From Ignavibacteria bacterium (GTDB lineage: Bacteria > Bacteroidota > Ignavibacteria > Kapaibacteriales > UBA4661), in NCBI GenBank assembly GCA_014654705.1, contig JACVZY010000059.1, forward strand, positions 62,001 to 126,000: 64,000 nucleotides of DNA, given 5' to 3'. Below the pieces are notes generated by a model that worked only from the letters and a program-made list of their open reading frames with translations, ran no database searches and was not told where the DNA came from. The stretch's first letter is position 1; each line of letters starts with the position of its first letter. Shown one piece after another: positions 54,183-63,212 of the stretch. The translations under genes and the position numbers were made by a program.

Positions 54183-56522
54183 ATGGCTCAACATACTGTC
54201 TCTATGGAGATGAACGGCGCTACGCTCTCGCTTGAAACCGGACGTTTTGCGCAGCTTGCCGATGGTGCCGTTATGGTACGGCACGCCGATACGATGGTGC
54301 TTGTCACCGCAATCGCTTCCGGCAAAGATTCCCCGCTTGATTTTATGCCGCTCACGGTAGAGTATCGCGAAAAAGCTGCTTCCGCAGGCAAAATTCCCGG
54401 TGGTTTCCTGAAGCGCGAAGGCCGCCCTTCCGACCGCGAAATCCTTTCTGCTCGCCTTATTGATCGTCCTATTCGTCCGATGTTTCCCGAAACATGGAGA
54501 CGCGAAACGCAAATTATTGCGACCGTCTTTTCCTACGATATGGAATACGATAGTGATGCAATCGCGATGGTCGGTGCATCGGCAGCACTGATGCTGTCTT
54601 CGGTTCCGTTTGCCGGTCCTGTTTCTGAAGTGCGCGTTTGCCGCAAAGATGGTGTGTTTATTGCGAACCCGACTAAATCACAGCTAGAAGGCGCAGAGCT
54701 TGAAATCATGGTTGCCGGTACGGATGCTTCTATCGTCATGGTGGAAGGCGAAGCAAAAGAAATCTCTGAACAAGTGTTTATCGAAGCTCTTGCTTTCGGA
54801 CACGATGCTATCAAGCAACTGAACGATTTGCAAAATAAACTCTATGCGCTCGTTCACAACGAAAAAGTAGAGTTCACACCCCTAGAGCGCCCGCAAGAAC
54901 TTACGGACTTCGTAGAGAAACACGCCCGCGAACTTGTTCGCAAGCAAATGCGTGATTTTGCCTCGAAAGAAGACCGCACTACGCGCCGCAAAGAATTGAT
55001 GACAATGCTGACCGAAAAAGCGGCAGAAGAATTTCCTGAAGAAACCCGTGCTGAAAAATTCCCAGGCTTCGATGTCGGCAAAGTTATGGGCGAAATCGCC
55101 AGCGACATTGAATATGCCGAAATGCGCGAGATGATTCTTTCGGATAATAAACGTCTCGACGGACGCAACACCACGCAAATTCGTCCTATCACGGTTGAAG
55201 TCGGCGTACTGCCCCGCACACACGGTTCGGCGCTCTTCACTCGCGGTGAGACGCAAAGTCTTGGTATGGTCACGCTCGGCACGAAGTCTGACGAGCAGAT
55301 GATAGACGGTCTTATGCCGAAGTATGACAAAAAATTCCTTTTGCACTACAACTTCCCGCCGTACAGCACTAACGAAGTAAAGCGTATCATGGGCACAAGT
55401 CGCCGCGAAATCGGACACGGCAACCTTGCAGAGCGTTCTTTCTATCCGCTTCTGCCGGACGAAAATGAGTTCCCCTACACCATCCGTATCGTTTCGGATG
55501 TGCTTATGTCCAACGGCTCGTCGTCAATGGCGACCGTTTGCTCCGGCACACTCGCTATGTTCGATGCCGGGGTACCGCTCAAAAAGCCCGTTTCCGGTAT
55601 TGCTATGGGTTTGATTAAAGAAGGCGACCGCGTTGCTATTCTGAGCGATATTTTGGGTGACGAGGATTTCTTGGGCGATATGGACTTCAAAGTCTGCGGT
55701 ACGAAAGACGGCATCACGGCTTGCCAGATGGACATGAAAGTACAAGGCATTTCGTTCGATGTTATTCAAAAAGCTCTTGAGCAAGCCAAAGAAGGACGCT
55801 TGCACATTCTCAGCAAAATGAACGAAGTGATTTCCGAAGCTCGTCCTGACCTTTCCCCTTACGCACCGCGCTTTACGGTTATCGAGATTCCTGTTAGTGC
55901 TATCGGTGCAGTTATTGGTTCGGGCGGCGAGACGATTCGTCAGCTTACTAAAGACACCAACACGGAAATCGAAATCGAAGACGACGGCAAAGTGCGCATT
56001 GCGGCTACCTCGCAAGAAGATGCGGACAAAGCAATTGCTGCTATCCGTCAACTCACGCGCAAGCCGGAAGAAGGCGAAGTCTATAACGCGAAGGTCGTCG
56101 AAATCCGTGAAGGCTTGGGCGCAATCATTGAGTTCTTGCCGAAAACCAAGGGCTTGCTCCATATTTCCCAGCTTGATTACAACCGCGTAGAATATGTCGG
56201 TGATCTCCTCAAAGTAGGCGACCGTGTTGACGTTAAACTGCTCGAAATCCAACCGGACGGTAAATTCCGTCTGAGCCGTAAAGTCCTTTTGCCGGCACCG
56301 GAAGGTTACGTCGAAGAACCACGCCGTGAACGCAGCAGCGATGGCGGCGGCTACCGAGGTGGTGGCGGCGGACGTGACGGCGGTGGCTACCGAGGCGGTG
56401 GCGGCGGACGTGATGGTGGTGGTTACCGAGGCGGCGGCGGCGGCGGACGTGATGGTGGCGGTGGTGGACGTGATGGCGGTGGCGGCGGACGTGATGGCGG
56501 CGGCGGTGGTTATCGCCGATAA
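54183..56522 (+). CDS. pnp: Polynucleotide phosphorylase with Gly/Arg-rich tail
   Basis: PNPase degrades RNA from the 3' end using phosphate. From the ATG at 54183 it has 779 residues. Two RNase PH domains are visible (first with GGFLKREGRPSDREILSARL, second with FTRGETQSLGMVTLGTKSDE and DILGDEDFLGDMDFKVCGTK). The KH domain (IGAVIGSGGETIRQLTKDTN) and the S1 domain (YNAKVVEIREGLGAIIEFLP) follow. Residues from about 715 are almost pure Gly, Arg, Asp and Tyr in repeated GRDGGG and YRGGGG units. E. coli Pnp is about 711 residues and lacks this tail. The start at 54183 avoids a 17-residue upstream extension to a less likely start at 54132. The gene follows rpsO with a hairpin between. Confidence 0.95.
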   Translation: MAQHTVSMEMNGATLSLETGRFAQLADGAVMVRHADTMVLVTAIASGKDSPLDFMPLTVEYREKAASAGKIPGGFLKREGRPSDREILSARLIDRPIRPMFPETWRRETQIIATVFSYDMEYDSDAIAMVGASAALMLSSVPFAGPVSEVRVCRKDGVFIANPTKSQLEGAELEIMVAGTDASIVMVEGEAKEISEQVFIEALAFGHDAIKQLNDLQNKLYALVHNEKVEFTPLERPQELTDFVEKHARELVRKQMRDFASKEDRTTRRKELMTMLTEKAAEEFPEETRAEKFPGFDVGKVMGEIASDIEYAEMREMILSDNKRLDGRNTTQIRPITVEVGVLPRTHGSALFTRGETQSLGMVTLGTKSDEQMIDGLMPKYDKKFLLHYNFPPYSTNEVKRIMGTSRREIGHGNLAERSFYPLLPDENEFPYTIRIVSDVLMSNGSSSMATVCSGTLAMFDAGVPLKKPVSGIAMGLIKEGDRVAILSDILGDEDFLGDMDFKVCGTKDGITACQMDMKVQGISFDVIQKALEQAKEGRLHILSKMNEVISEARPDLSPYAPRFTVIEIPVSAIGAVIGSGGETIRQLTKDTNTEIEIEDDGKVRIAATSQEDADKAIAAIRQLTRKPEEGEVYNAKVVEIREGLGAIIEFLPKTKGLLHISQLDYNRVEYVGDLLKVGDRVDVKLLEIQPDGKFRLSRKVLLPAPEGYVEEPRRERSSDGGGYRGGGGGRDGGGYRGGGGGRDGGGYRGGGGGGRDGGGGGRDGGGGGRDGGGGGYRR
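56338..56519 (+). repeat. GC-rich tandem repeat encoding the PNPase tail
   Basis: About 180 bp of repeats in the pnp 3' end. A 36-bp unit encoding YRGGGGGRDGGG recurs first, then a 21-bp unit encoding GRDGGGG recurs about three times. The composition is far more GC-rich than the rest of the gene. Confidence 0.85.
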
Positions 56523-56573
56523 ACGCTGCTCCGTCTGAATTGACGACACATATTGATTGATGATAATTTGGTA

Positions 56574-56662
56574 TCGTCGCACACAATTCACCACGCAATG
56601 CCGCTTCAGAACTCTGTTCGTGATAGCGGCGGCTTGTGGAATGATGTGCGACGATTTTTTTT
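56574..56662 (+). terminator. Long-range branched terminator after pnp
   Basis: ATCGTCGCACA (56574-56584) pairs perfectly with TGTGCGACGAT (56645-56655), followed by a T-run to 56662. The enclosed 60 bases contain further complementary pieces (CCAC/GTGG and GCCGC/GCGGC), so the RNA can fold as a branched structure. It ends 134 bp before hflX. Confidence 0.7.
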
Positions 56663-56701
56663 AAGCATATTGCTTTCAATAGTCTGGACATTTCCAGGAC
56701 T

Positions 56702-56722
56702 GCACAGACAGGAGGTCTGTGC
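56702..56722. repeat. Small hairpin repeat, copy 1
   Basis: GCACAGAC-AGGAG-GTCTGTGC: an 8-bp stem with 5-base loop. A reverse-complement relative lies at 56749-56768. Confidence 0.65.
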
Positions 56723-56748
56723 TACGGCATAAAATCTGGCTTTTGTGG

Positions 56749-56768
56749 CACAGACGCTCCTGTCTGTG
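56749..56768. repeat. Small hairpin repeat, copy 2 (inverted)
   Basis: CACAGAC-GCTCCT-GTCTGTG. Its reverse complement (CACAGACAGGAGCGTCTGTG) differs from copy 1 by one extra base, so the two copies form an inverted pair 26 bp apart. Confidence 0.65.
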
Positions 56769-56796
56769 ATTATCAAAATTCCGCTTCAGATTCCTT

Positions 56797-58104
56797 TTGA
56801 TTCACCCTTTTTTGCTCTATCCTTTGCACGAACTTATCAATATCCCCCGCGAACGCGCCATTGCTATTGGCGTGGGCAATCGCACCTATTCCCGCGAAGA
56901 ATCACTCGAACACCTCGAAGAACTTGCCTTTCTTGCCGAAACAGCAGGCGCAGAGGTGATGTGTAAAATCTATCAAGACCGCGCCAAACCAGACGGCGCA
57001 ACGGCTGTCGGGCGCGGCAAGCTGGAAGAAATCAAGGAAATGGTACAAGAAGACAATATCGTGCTGGCTATTTTCGACGATGAACTCACGCCCGCGCAAA
57101 CCCGCAATCTAAGCCGCGAATTGGAAATCAAGGTGATTGATAGAACGGGCTTGATTCTCGACATTTTTGCTTCGCGGGCGCGAACAAGCGAGGCGCGATT
57201 ACAAGTCGAACTGGCGCAGCTTCAATACTTGCTTCCCCGCCTGTCACGGATGTGGACGCACCTTTCCAAGCAGTTCGGCGGCATCGGCTCGAAAGGTCCG
57301 GGCGAAACGCAGATTGAAACCGACCGCCGCTTGGTACGCGACAAAATAGCATTCCTGAAAGAAAAACTGGCGAATGTTGCCGTTCAAAAAGCCGAGCAGC
57401 GCAAGGGGCGTGACACCATGCAGCGTTTCGCGCTTGTGGGCTACACCAATGCCGGAAAATCTACGCTAATGAACGCAATTTCCGGTGCAGAAGTGCTCGT
57501 GGAAAACAAACTTTTTGCCACGCTGGACACAACCGTTCGTTTGGTTGAGCTTTCCAACGGCGACCACACTTTGCATAAAAACGTGCTTCTTTCCGACACC
57601 GTTGGTTTTATTCGGAAACTGCCCACAGAGCTTGTGGCATCCTTTCGCGGTACGCTGGCAGAAACGCTGGAGGCGGACGTGCTGCTGCACGTGGTGGACG
57701 TATCGCACCATCAGTTCCGCGATCAAATTCGCGCTGTCTCGGAGACGCTGACCGCAATCGGTGCCGGCGATAAGCCCGTCATCATGGTCTTTAACAAAAT
57801 TGATATGCTGCCCGACCTTGACCTTTTACACGCACTTCAGGCGGATTATCCGCAGAGTGTGGGCGTTTCAGCGCAGCGTGGCATCAATATCTCGACCCTG
57901 CAAGAAATCATGCTGGAAATGGGCGATGCGCGGCACGAAGTCGTGCATCTGCTTCTGCCGTACAGCGCCATGCGCGAACTGGCGCAGATTTACCGCACGG
58001 GGCAAGTGATGGAGAGGCGTGACGGCGATGACGGTATCGAACTGACTGCCCGTATCACGACGGAGGAAGCGGGAATCTTTAAGGACTGGGTTGTGGCAGC
58101 GTAA
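56797..58104 (+). CDS. hflX: GTPase HflX
   Basis: HflX is a ribosome-associated GTPase that splits stalled ribosomes. The 435-residue product has the N-terminal HflX domain (TSEARLQVELAQLQYLLPRL, then FGGIGSKGPGETQIETDRRL) and a Ras-like G domain. G1 is VGYTNAGKSTLMN near residue 210, G3 DTVGFIRKLPTEL, and G4 MVFNKIDML. No ATG is available near the start: TTG codons at 56797, 56812 and 56824 are the options, while the first in-frame ATG (56956-56958) would cut into the conserved domain. I give the longest frame; the true start is one of the three. The inverted hairpin pair lies just upstream. Confidence 0.9.
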   Translation: MIHPFLLYPLHELINIPRERAIAIGVGNRTYSREESLEHLEELAFLAETAGAEVMCKIYQDRAKPDGATAVGRGKLEEIKEMVQEDNIVLAIFDDELTPAQTRNLSRELEIKVIDRTGLILDIFASRARTSEARLQVELAQLQYLLPRLSRMWTHLSKQFGGIGSKGPGETQIETDRRLVRDKIAFLKEKLANVAVQKAEQRKGRDTMQRFALVGYTNAGKSTLMNAISGAEVLVENKLFATLDTTVRLVELSNGDHTLHKNVLLSDTVGFIRKLPTELVASFRGTLAETLEADVLLHVVDVSHHQFRDQIRAVSETLTAIGAGDKPVIMVFNKIDMLPDLDLLHALQADYPQSVGVSAQRGINISTLQEIMLEMGDARHEVVHLLLPYSAMRELAQIYRTGQVMERRDGDDGIELTARITTEEAGIFKDWVVAA

Positions 58105-58156
58105 TGAACCTGCGATGTTCAAGCGTTTTCGCGCGCGAATAGGGCGAATGAAAACA

Positions 58157-58219
58157 GATGAAGAAGGATTTTTCAAAAGGTAATATATTGCACAAGATTC
58201 TTCGGCATCCTTCTTTATC
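58157..58219. promoter_or_regulatory. 13-bp inverted repeat upstream of argG
   Basis: GATGAAGAAGGAT (58157-58169) and ATCCTTCTTTATC (58207-58219) pair with one mismatch over a 37-base loop. It ends 78 bp before the argG ATG. It may be a leader structure or a weak terminator of hflX. Confidence 0.35.
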
Positions 58220-58297
58220 CGCTCCAATCAATATCATCCGCGTCCCAAAAATCACAACATAAATTCATCTTCACCTATCTTTCAATTCTTCTATACC

Positions 58298-59482
58298 ATG
58301 TCCAAACTCGTTGTTCTCGCCTATTCGGGCGGCTTGGATACGTCTTACTGCGTAAAATACTTCTTGGCGCAAGGCATGACCATTCACTCAGTAATTGTCA
58401 ACACGGGCGGTTTTTCTGCTGATGAGCTAAAGGAAATCGAAGCGCGTGCATATCGCCTCGGCGTACAGAAACACGTGACGCTCGACGAAACTGCCAATTA
58501 TTACGCTAAATGTATCAAATACCTTATCTTCGGCAATGTACTAAAAAACAACACCTATCCGCTTTCGGTGAGCGCCGAGCGCGTGTTTCAGTCGCTTGCC
58601 ATTGCAGGATATGCGAAGGAAGTGGGGGCAGATTTCGTTGCGCATGGTTCCACAGGCGCTGGCAATGACCAAGTGAGGTTTGATGCGGCTTTTACGGTGC
58701 TTATTCCGAATGTTGCTATTCTCACGCCTATCCGCGACAACAAACTTTCGCGCGAGCAGGAAATTGAGTTTTTGATTCAGAACGGCGTGAGCCAAGACTG
58801 GACAAAAGCGCAATACTCCATCAACAAAGGGCTGTGGGGAACGACCGTCGGCGGCAAAGAAACTCTCACCTCCGATGAATACTTGCCTGAAAGTGCCTTT
58901 CCGACGCAGCTTTCCAAGCACGAACCGGAAGAACTGACGCTGCACTTCACCAAAGGCGAGCTGACAGGGCTAAACGGCGAAACCATGCCGCCCGTGCAAG
59001 CAATACAGCGCATTGCGGAGCTCGCGCAGCCGTTTGCCATCGGGCGTGATATTCACGTCGGTGACACGATTATTGGCATCAAAGGGCGCGTGGGATTTGA
59101 AGCCGCCGCGCCGCTCATCATTATCAAGGCGCATCACACGTTGGAAAAGCACACACTCACCAAAGCGCAACTTGCGCTCAAAGAGCAAGCCGCTACGATG
59201 TACGGTTCGCTCTTGCACGAAGGGCAATTCTTGGAGCCGGCTATGCGCAACTGCGAAACGCTGCTGGAAAGCACACAAGCGACCGTGAGCGGCACGGTGA
59301 AGGTGTATCTAGCGCCATATCGTTTCCACGTTATCGGTATTTCCTCGCCGCACGACCTCATGCAAGCGAAATTCGGTAAATACGGCGAGATGAATAATGC
59401 GTGGTCAGGTCAGGACGTGCGCGGCTTTGCGAAGATTGTCTCGAATCAGGCAATGATGTTTAATTCGGTGAATCAAGAGTAA
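58298..59482 (+). CDS. argG: Argininosuccinate synthase
   Basis: ArgG joins citrulline and aspartate using ATP in arginine synthesis. The 394-residue product starts MSKLVVLAYSGGLDTSYCVK with the PP-loop SGGLDTS. It also has FVAHGSTGAGNDQVRFD, TPIRDNKLSREQEIEFL, SINKGLWGTTVGGKE and GRDIHVGDTIIGIKGRVGFE. The sequence belongs to the Bacteroidetes-like branch (short linker, KNNTYPLSVSAERVFQSLAI). The other arginine-related genes in view are carA and the GNAT gene, 20 kb away; here argG stands alone behind hflX. Confidence 0.97.
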   Translation: MSKLVVLAYSGGLDTSYCVKYFLAQGMTIHSVIVNTGGFSADELKEIEARAYRLGVQKHVTLDETANYYAKCIKYLIFGNVLKNNTYPLSVSAERVFQSLAIAGYAKEVGADFVAHGSTGAGNDQVRFDAAFTVLIPNVAILTPIRDNKLSREQEIEFLIQNGVSQDWTKAQYSINKGLWGTTVGGKETLTSDEYLPESAFPTQLSKHEPEELTLHFTKGELTGLNGETMPPVQAIQRIAELAQPFAIGRDIHVGDTIIGIKGRVGFEAAAPLIIIKAHHTLEKHTLTKAQLALKEQAATMYGSLLHEGQFLEPAMRNCETLLESTQATVSGTVKVYLAPYRFHVIGISSPHDLMQAKFGKYGEMNNAWSGQDVRGFAKIVSNQAMMFNSVNQE

Positions 59483-59525
59483 TAGCCATTCAAATAACGT
59501 TCTCCTCATTTTTTCGTGTTTTTCT

Positions 59526-61298
59526 ATGAAACGTCTTCTTTTTTGTCTTGCGGTTGCTTGCCTTTTGCTTCCGTGCTTTGTTACGCCAGCATTCACCCAA
59601 AATAATGCGTCCTATTCTCCAGAAGAACCGCGCTGGGGCGATACGCTTACTATTCGCTATAACTGTAACGGAATTAAGGCATCACTGACGCCACGTGATG
59701 AAATCTATGCTCTGCTCCGTTTATGGAAAACTGACGGCGGCAGGAAGGACACGTGTATTAAACTTCGTGTCGTTGATAGCATCGCTATTGGGCATTATGT
59801 GTTGGAGGATTCTCTTGTGCGCGGCAGCTTTAGTATTCTTTCGCCGGAAAAAATAACACGAGAAGGTCGCGGATTTTCATTCAAACGGCGAGACGGTGTG
59901 GCGGCTCGTGGTGTAACAGCCGATATGATTATGGTGGATAAAGATGCATTAGCCAAAGAATTTGCACTCTATCCGGATAACTTTGCAGCATATATCACAA
60001 AATGGAATGCTCTTGAGTATGACAAAAAACTTGATGAGGCGAAAAGACACCAAGAAATCAACAATGATCTTGTTGCACTAAAACGAACTATAATAGTAAA
60101 TCCTGAGCGGTATGCAGCATTTGCAACAGCGTACAAAATGCTTGGTAAAACTACGGAATACGTTGATATGCTAAAGCGTTTGGGTAATGAGTTTCCTTTG
60201 TCGCCTTATACTGAAGAGCAGCTTAATTACTTTGTGAGAAACCGTACAAAGGATACTGCAACAAAAGAAATTCGTGCTTTGAGTCGCTCTATTGCTCTCC
60301 GGTTCCCATGGAGTTCCTTTGCCAAAGAATATCTTAGCCGTGCTTATTATATTGATACTATTTTAACAGCATCAATAGTAAAGCCGATTTTTGATGCTTG
60401 GACTCAGATAGAGCCAAACAACTATGAACTATACTCAATCTATCTCTATCTATCGAAGCAGTCCAATATCGTGTCGGACACGACGGTAATGTTTGCACAA
60501 CGTCTGATGGACTTAACAGCAAACCGAGAGACAATGACACGATTTTTTATGAATAATCCGCGTAGCAAAGCTTTTGCCTATCGTAATGCGGCACAAGCGT
60601 TTGTGCTCGCAGGACGTTTAGGTCAGGCATTTGCTGCCATCAAAGCAGCACAGGCACTCGCTCCTGATGCAGATATGCAAGGTGAGTTGTTTGCCTTGGA
60701 AGGCAGTGTGTGGAAGCAGAGCGGTCAGTACGCACTTTCCGAAGCAGCATTTATCAATGCACAAGCGATTGGCTCAAAAACAGCAAAAGACTCTGCACTT
60801 GCGGTGTACAAACAGATTCGTGGTACAGATTCAGGCTTCGCAGCGTTTCTGAAGCAAAAATCCGATAGCATTGCGGGTACAAAGAAGACACCGGCGATTC
60901 CCTTCACAGTAAAAGGTCTGGATGGCAAAACTTACGACATTGCGGCTTTGAAAGGTAAAGTGGTTGTCTTAAACTTCTGGTTTGTTGATTGCCCGCCGTG
61001 TCGTGTTGAAATCCCCGGATTAAACACGCTTGTGAAGGAATTTGCTCAAAAAGATGTCGTGTTCCTTGCCCTCGCGCTTGACGATGAAAAAGACTTGAAA
61101 GAATTTCTCAAAAAATCACCGTTCACGTACACCATTGTACCAAAGGCACGGGAAATCTCGCAGAAGTATGGCGTAGAAGGTTATCCGACCCACATTGTCA
61201 TTGACCGCAACGGCATGAACGTTGGGCGGCTTATGGGCGGTTCAGAAAAACGTCATGAAGACCTTCGACCTTTGATAGAAAAAGCCCTAGGGCTATAG
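59526..61298 (+). CDS. TlpA-like thioredoxin-fold protein with helical repeats, copy 1
   Basis: The 590-residue product has a signal peptide (LFCLAVACLLLPCFVTPAFT), so it acts in the periplasm or is surface-exposed. Residues about 25-120 form a beta-rich N-terminal domain (SPEEPRWGDTLTIRYNCNGI). A long helical middle with TPR-like pairs follows (YAAFATAYKMLGKTTEYVDM, then ALAVYKQIRGTDSGFAAFLK). The last 150 residues are an AhpC/TSA-TlpA domain: PFTVKGLDGKTYDIAALKGK, then the redox motif Cys489-Pro-Pro-Cys492 in WFVDCPPCRVE, and GVEGYPTHIVIDRNG with the cis-Pro loop. It probably reduces disulfides or moves electrons to a periplasmic target. A near-copy follows directly. Confidence 0.88.
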   Translation: MKRLLFCLAVACLLLPCFVTPAFTQNNASYSPEEPRWGDTLTIRYNCNGIKASLTPRDEIYALLRLWKTDGGRKDTCIKLRVVDSIAIGHYVLEDSLVRGSFSILSPEKITREGRGFSFKRRDGVAARGVTADMIMVDKDALAKEFALYPDNFAAYITKWNALEYDKKLDEAKRHQEINNDLVALKRTIIVNPERYAAFATAYKMLGKTTEYVDMLKRLGNEFPLSPYTEEQLNYFVRNRTKDTATKEIRALSRSIALRFPWSSFAKEYLSRAYYIDTILTASIVKPIFDAWTQIEPNNYELYSIYLYLSKQSNIVSDTTVMFAQRLMDLTANRETMTRFFMNNPRSKAFAYRNAAQAFVLAGRLGQAFAAIKAAQALAPDADMQGELFALEGSVWKQSGQYALSEAAFINAQAIGSKTAKDSALAVYKQIRGTDSGFAAFLKQKSDSIAGTKKTPAIPFTVKGLDGKTYDIAALKGKVVVLNFWFVDCPPCRVEIPGLNTLVKEFAQKDVVFLALALDDEKDLKEFLKKSPFTYTIVPKAREISQKYGVEGYPTHIVIDRNGMNVGRLMGGSEKRHEDLRPLIEKALGL

Positions 61299-61437
61299 TG
61301 ATAGTCCTTATCTATCCTCTGATTTAACCGAATAAGTTTGCAAACCCTGATGAACAGCGCATAATGTTTTTATAGTCTTGTGATTCGTTATACCTTAGAA
61401 TTCACGTACTATTTCCTCCTCATTTTTCGTGTTTTTT

Positions 61438-63207
61438 ATGAAGCGTCTTCTTTTTTGTCTCTTCGCCAGTTATGTGCTGGTGTACTTGTGTTTGCCTTCC
61501 GCCTCAGCCCAGCAACAAGTGGCATGGTGTTCCCCCAAAGAGGTGCGTTGGGGCGACACGTTGACCGTTTACTACAATACCAAAGCAACAAAAGCAACCC
61601 TGTCTGTTCGAGATGAAGTGTATGCTAATTTTTACTTCACGATGACCGATGGATCCTTCAAAGAGACGAGTATCAAATTGACATTAGCCGATAAAATGTT
61701 CATCGGAAAATACGTGATAGAAGATTCGTTATCAGAAGGACATCTTGCCATTCATACACCAGAAAAATGGGTACGTGTGGGTGATGACTTTATTGCCCTT
61801 CGTAAAGACGGCATACCTGCTCGTGGAGCAACAGTAAGCAAAATCTGGAGCGACAGTACAGCATTCTCGAAAGAAATAGCGCTGTATCCTGATAATTTTG
61901 CCGCATATCCTGCCAAATGGGAGTATCTTCAGTATGCTAAAAAATTTGATGAATCCAAGCTCAAGCAAGTAATTCTCAACGACCTCACGGCATTAACACG
62001 GAATAATACAGCGAATCCCGGGCGATATAGTGCTTTGGCTTCAGCATACAAACAGCTTGGCAAGATGTCTGATTATTACGATATGTTGAGGCGCTTGGGC
62101 AAGGAATTTCCGTTATCACCATACACAGGGCAGCAACTTATCCGCTTTTCTTTGCAACAATACAACGATTCGACAAAATGGGAGATTCGTGCGCTGATTC
62201 GTTCCATTGCCTCACGGTTTCCAACAAGCTCCATTGCAAGAGAAATGGTAAAACATAGTTTTGCCGACACAACATTAACGATTTCAACGACAAAAAATAT
62301 CTTTGATGCATGGATTGCGCAGGAATCAAACAATCTCGAAGCGTACATGGAGTTTCTGCGTTTAGCCAAGCGGACAAAGCCTGTTCCTGAGAACACTGCT
62401 CTTTTTGCTCAGTATGCGCTTGAACTCATGATGAAACCTGAAGTTCGGGTACGCTACCAAATGAATAATAATTACTCCATCGGTGACCTGTATCGTCAAG
62501 TGTCAGACGCATTGATTGCGGCTGGGCGCACGGGGCAAGCACTGGTTGTGCTCAAAGCAGCACATACGTTTGAGTTTGATGCTGACACGCAAAGTGAACT
62601 CGTTGCTAAGGAAGGCTCTCTGCTCCTGCAAAGTGGTCAGGTCTTGCTTGCGCAGGAGGCATTTGTAAAGTCATATACTCTTGGCTCAAAAACAGCAAAA
62701 GACTCAGCACTTTTGGTATACAAACAGATTCGCGGCACAGATTCAGGCTTTGCGGCGTTTCTAAAGCAAAAATCCGACAGTATTGCAGCACTGAATAAGA
62801 AGCCTGCTCCCACTTTCATGGCAAAAGGTTTGGACGGTAAAACGTATGATATTGCAAAGTTGAAAGGCAAAGCTATTGTGCTGAACTTCTGGTTTATCGG
62901 ATGCCCACCATGCCGTCAGGAAATTCCGAGCCTGAATACGCTTGCGAAGGAATTTGCCAAAAAAGATGTCGTGTTTCTCGCCCTCGCGCTCGACGATGAA
63001 AAAGACTTAAAAGAATTTCTCAAAAAAACACCGTTCACCTACACCATTGTACCAAAGGCATCAGAAGTCTCGCAAAAATACGGCGTGGAAGCCTTCCCGA
63101 CCCACATTGTCATTGACCGCAACGGCATGAATATCGGTCAGCTTGTGGGCGGCTCGGAAACACGCCATGAAGACCTTCGACCTTTGATTGAGCGGGCATT
63201 GGAGTAA
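61438..63207 (+). CDS. TlpA-like thioredoxin-fold protein with helical repeats, copy 2
   Basis: From the ATG at 61438 the product has 589 residues and the same design as copy 1: signal peptide (LLFCLFASYVLVYLCLPSAS), N-terminal domain (SPKEVRWGDTLTVYYNTKAT), helical middle and C-terminal TlpA domain. The redox cysteines are again Cys489 and Cys492 (WFIGCPPCRQE). The N-terminal leader and the last 150 residues are nearly the same as in copy 1 at the DNA level, while the middle has drifted. A GTG at 61429 gives a 3-residue longer form; I prefer the ATG because it matches the start of copy 1. It is followed after 5 bp by the esterase gene. Confidence 0.88.
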   Translation: MKRLLFCLFASYVLVYLCLPSASAQQQVAWCSPKEVRWGDTLTVYYNTKATKATLSVRDEVYANFYFTMTDGSFKETSIKLTLADKMFIGKYVIEDSLSEGHLAIHTPEKWVRVGDDFIALRKDGIPARGATVSKIWSDSTAFSKEIALYPDNFAAYPAKWEYLQYAKKFDESKLKQVILNDLTALTRNNTANPGRYSALASAYKQLGKMSDYYDMLRRLGKEFPLSPYTGQQLIRFSLQQYNDSTKWEIRALIRSIASRFPTSSIAREMVKHSFADTTLTISTTKNIFDAWIAQESNNLEAYMEFLRLAKRTKPVPENTALFAQYALELMMKPEVRVRYQMNNNYSIGDLYRQVSDALIAAGRTGQALVVLKAAHTFEFDADTQSELVAKEGSLLLQSGQVLLAQEAFVKSYTLGSKTAKDSALLVYKQIRGTDSGFAAFLKQKSDSIAALNKKPAPTFMAKGLDGKTYDIAKLKGKAIVLNFWFIGCPPCRQEIPSLNTLAKEFAKKDVVFLALALDDEKDLKEFLKKTPFTYTIVPKASEVSQKYGVEAFPTHIVIDRNGMNIGQLVGGSETRHEDLRPLIERALE

Positions 63208-63212
63208 TTATC

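Noticed and set aside
55524-56691. 356- and 152-residue minus-strand frames over the pnp 3' end
   Set aside because: The Thr/Ala and His/Arg repeats are the complement of the glycine-rich tail repeats, not independent genes.
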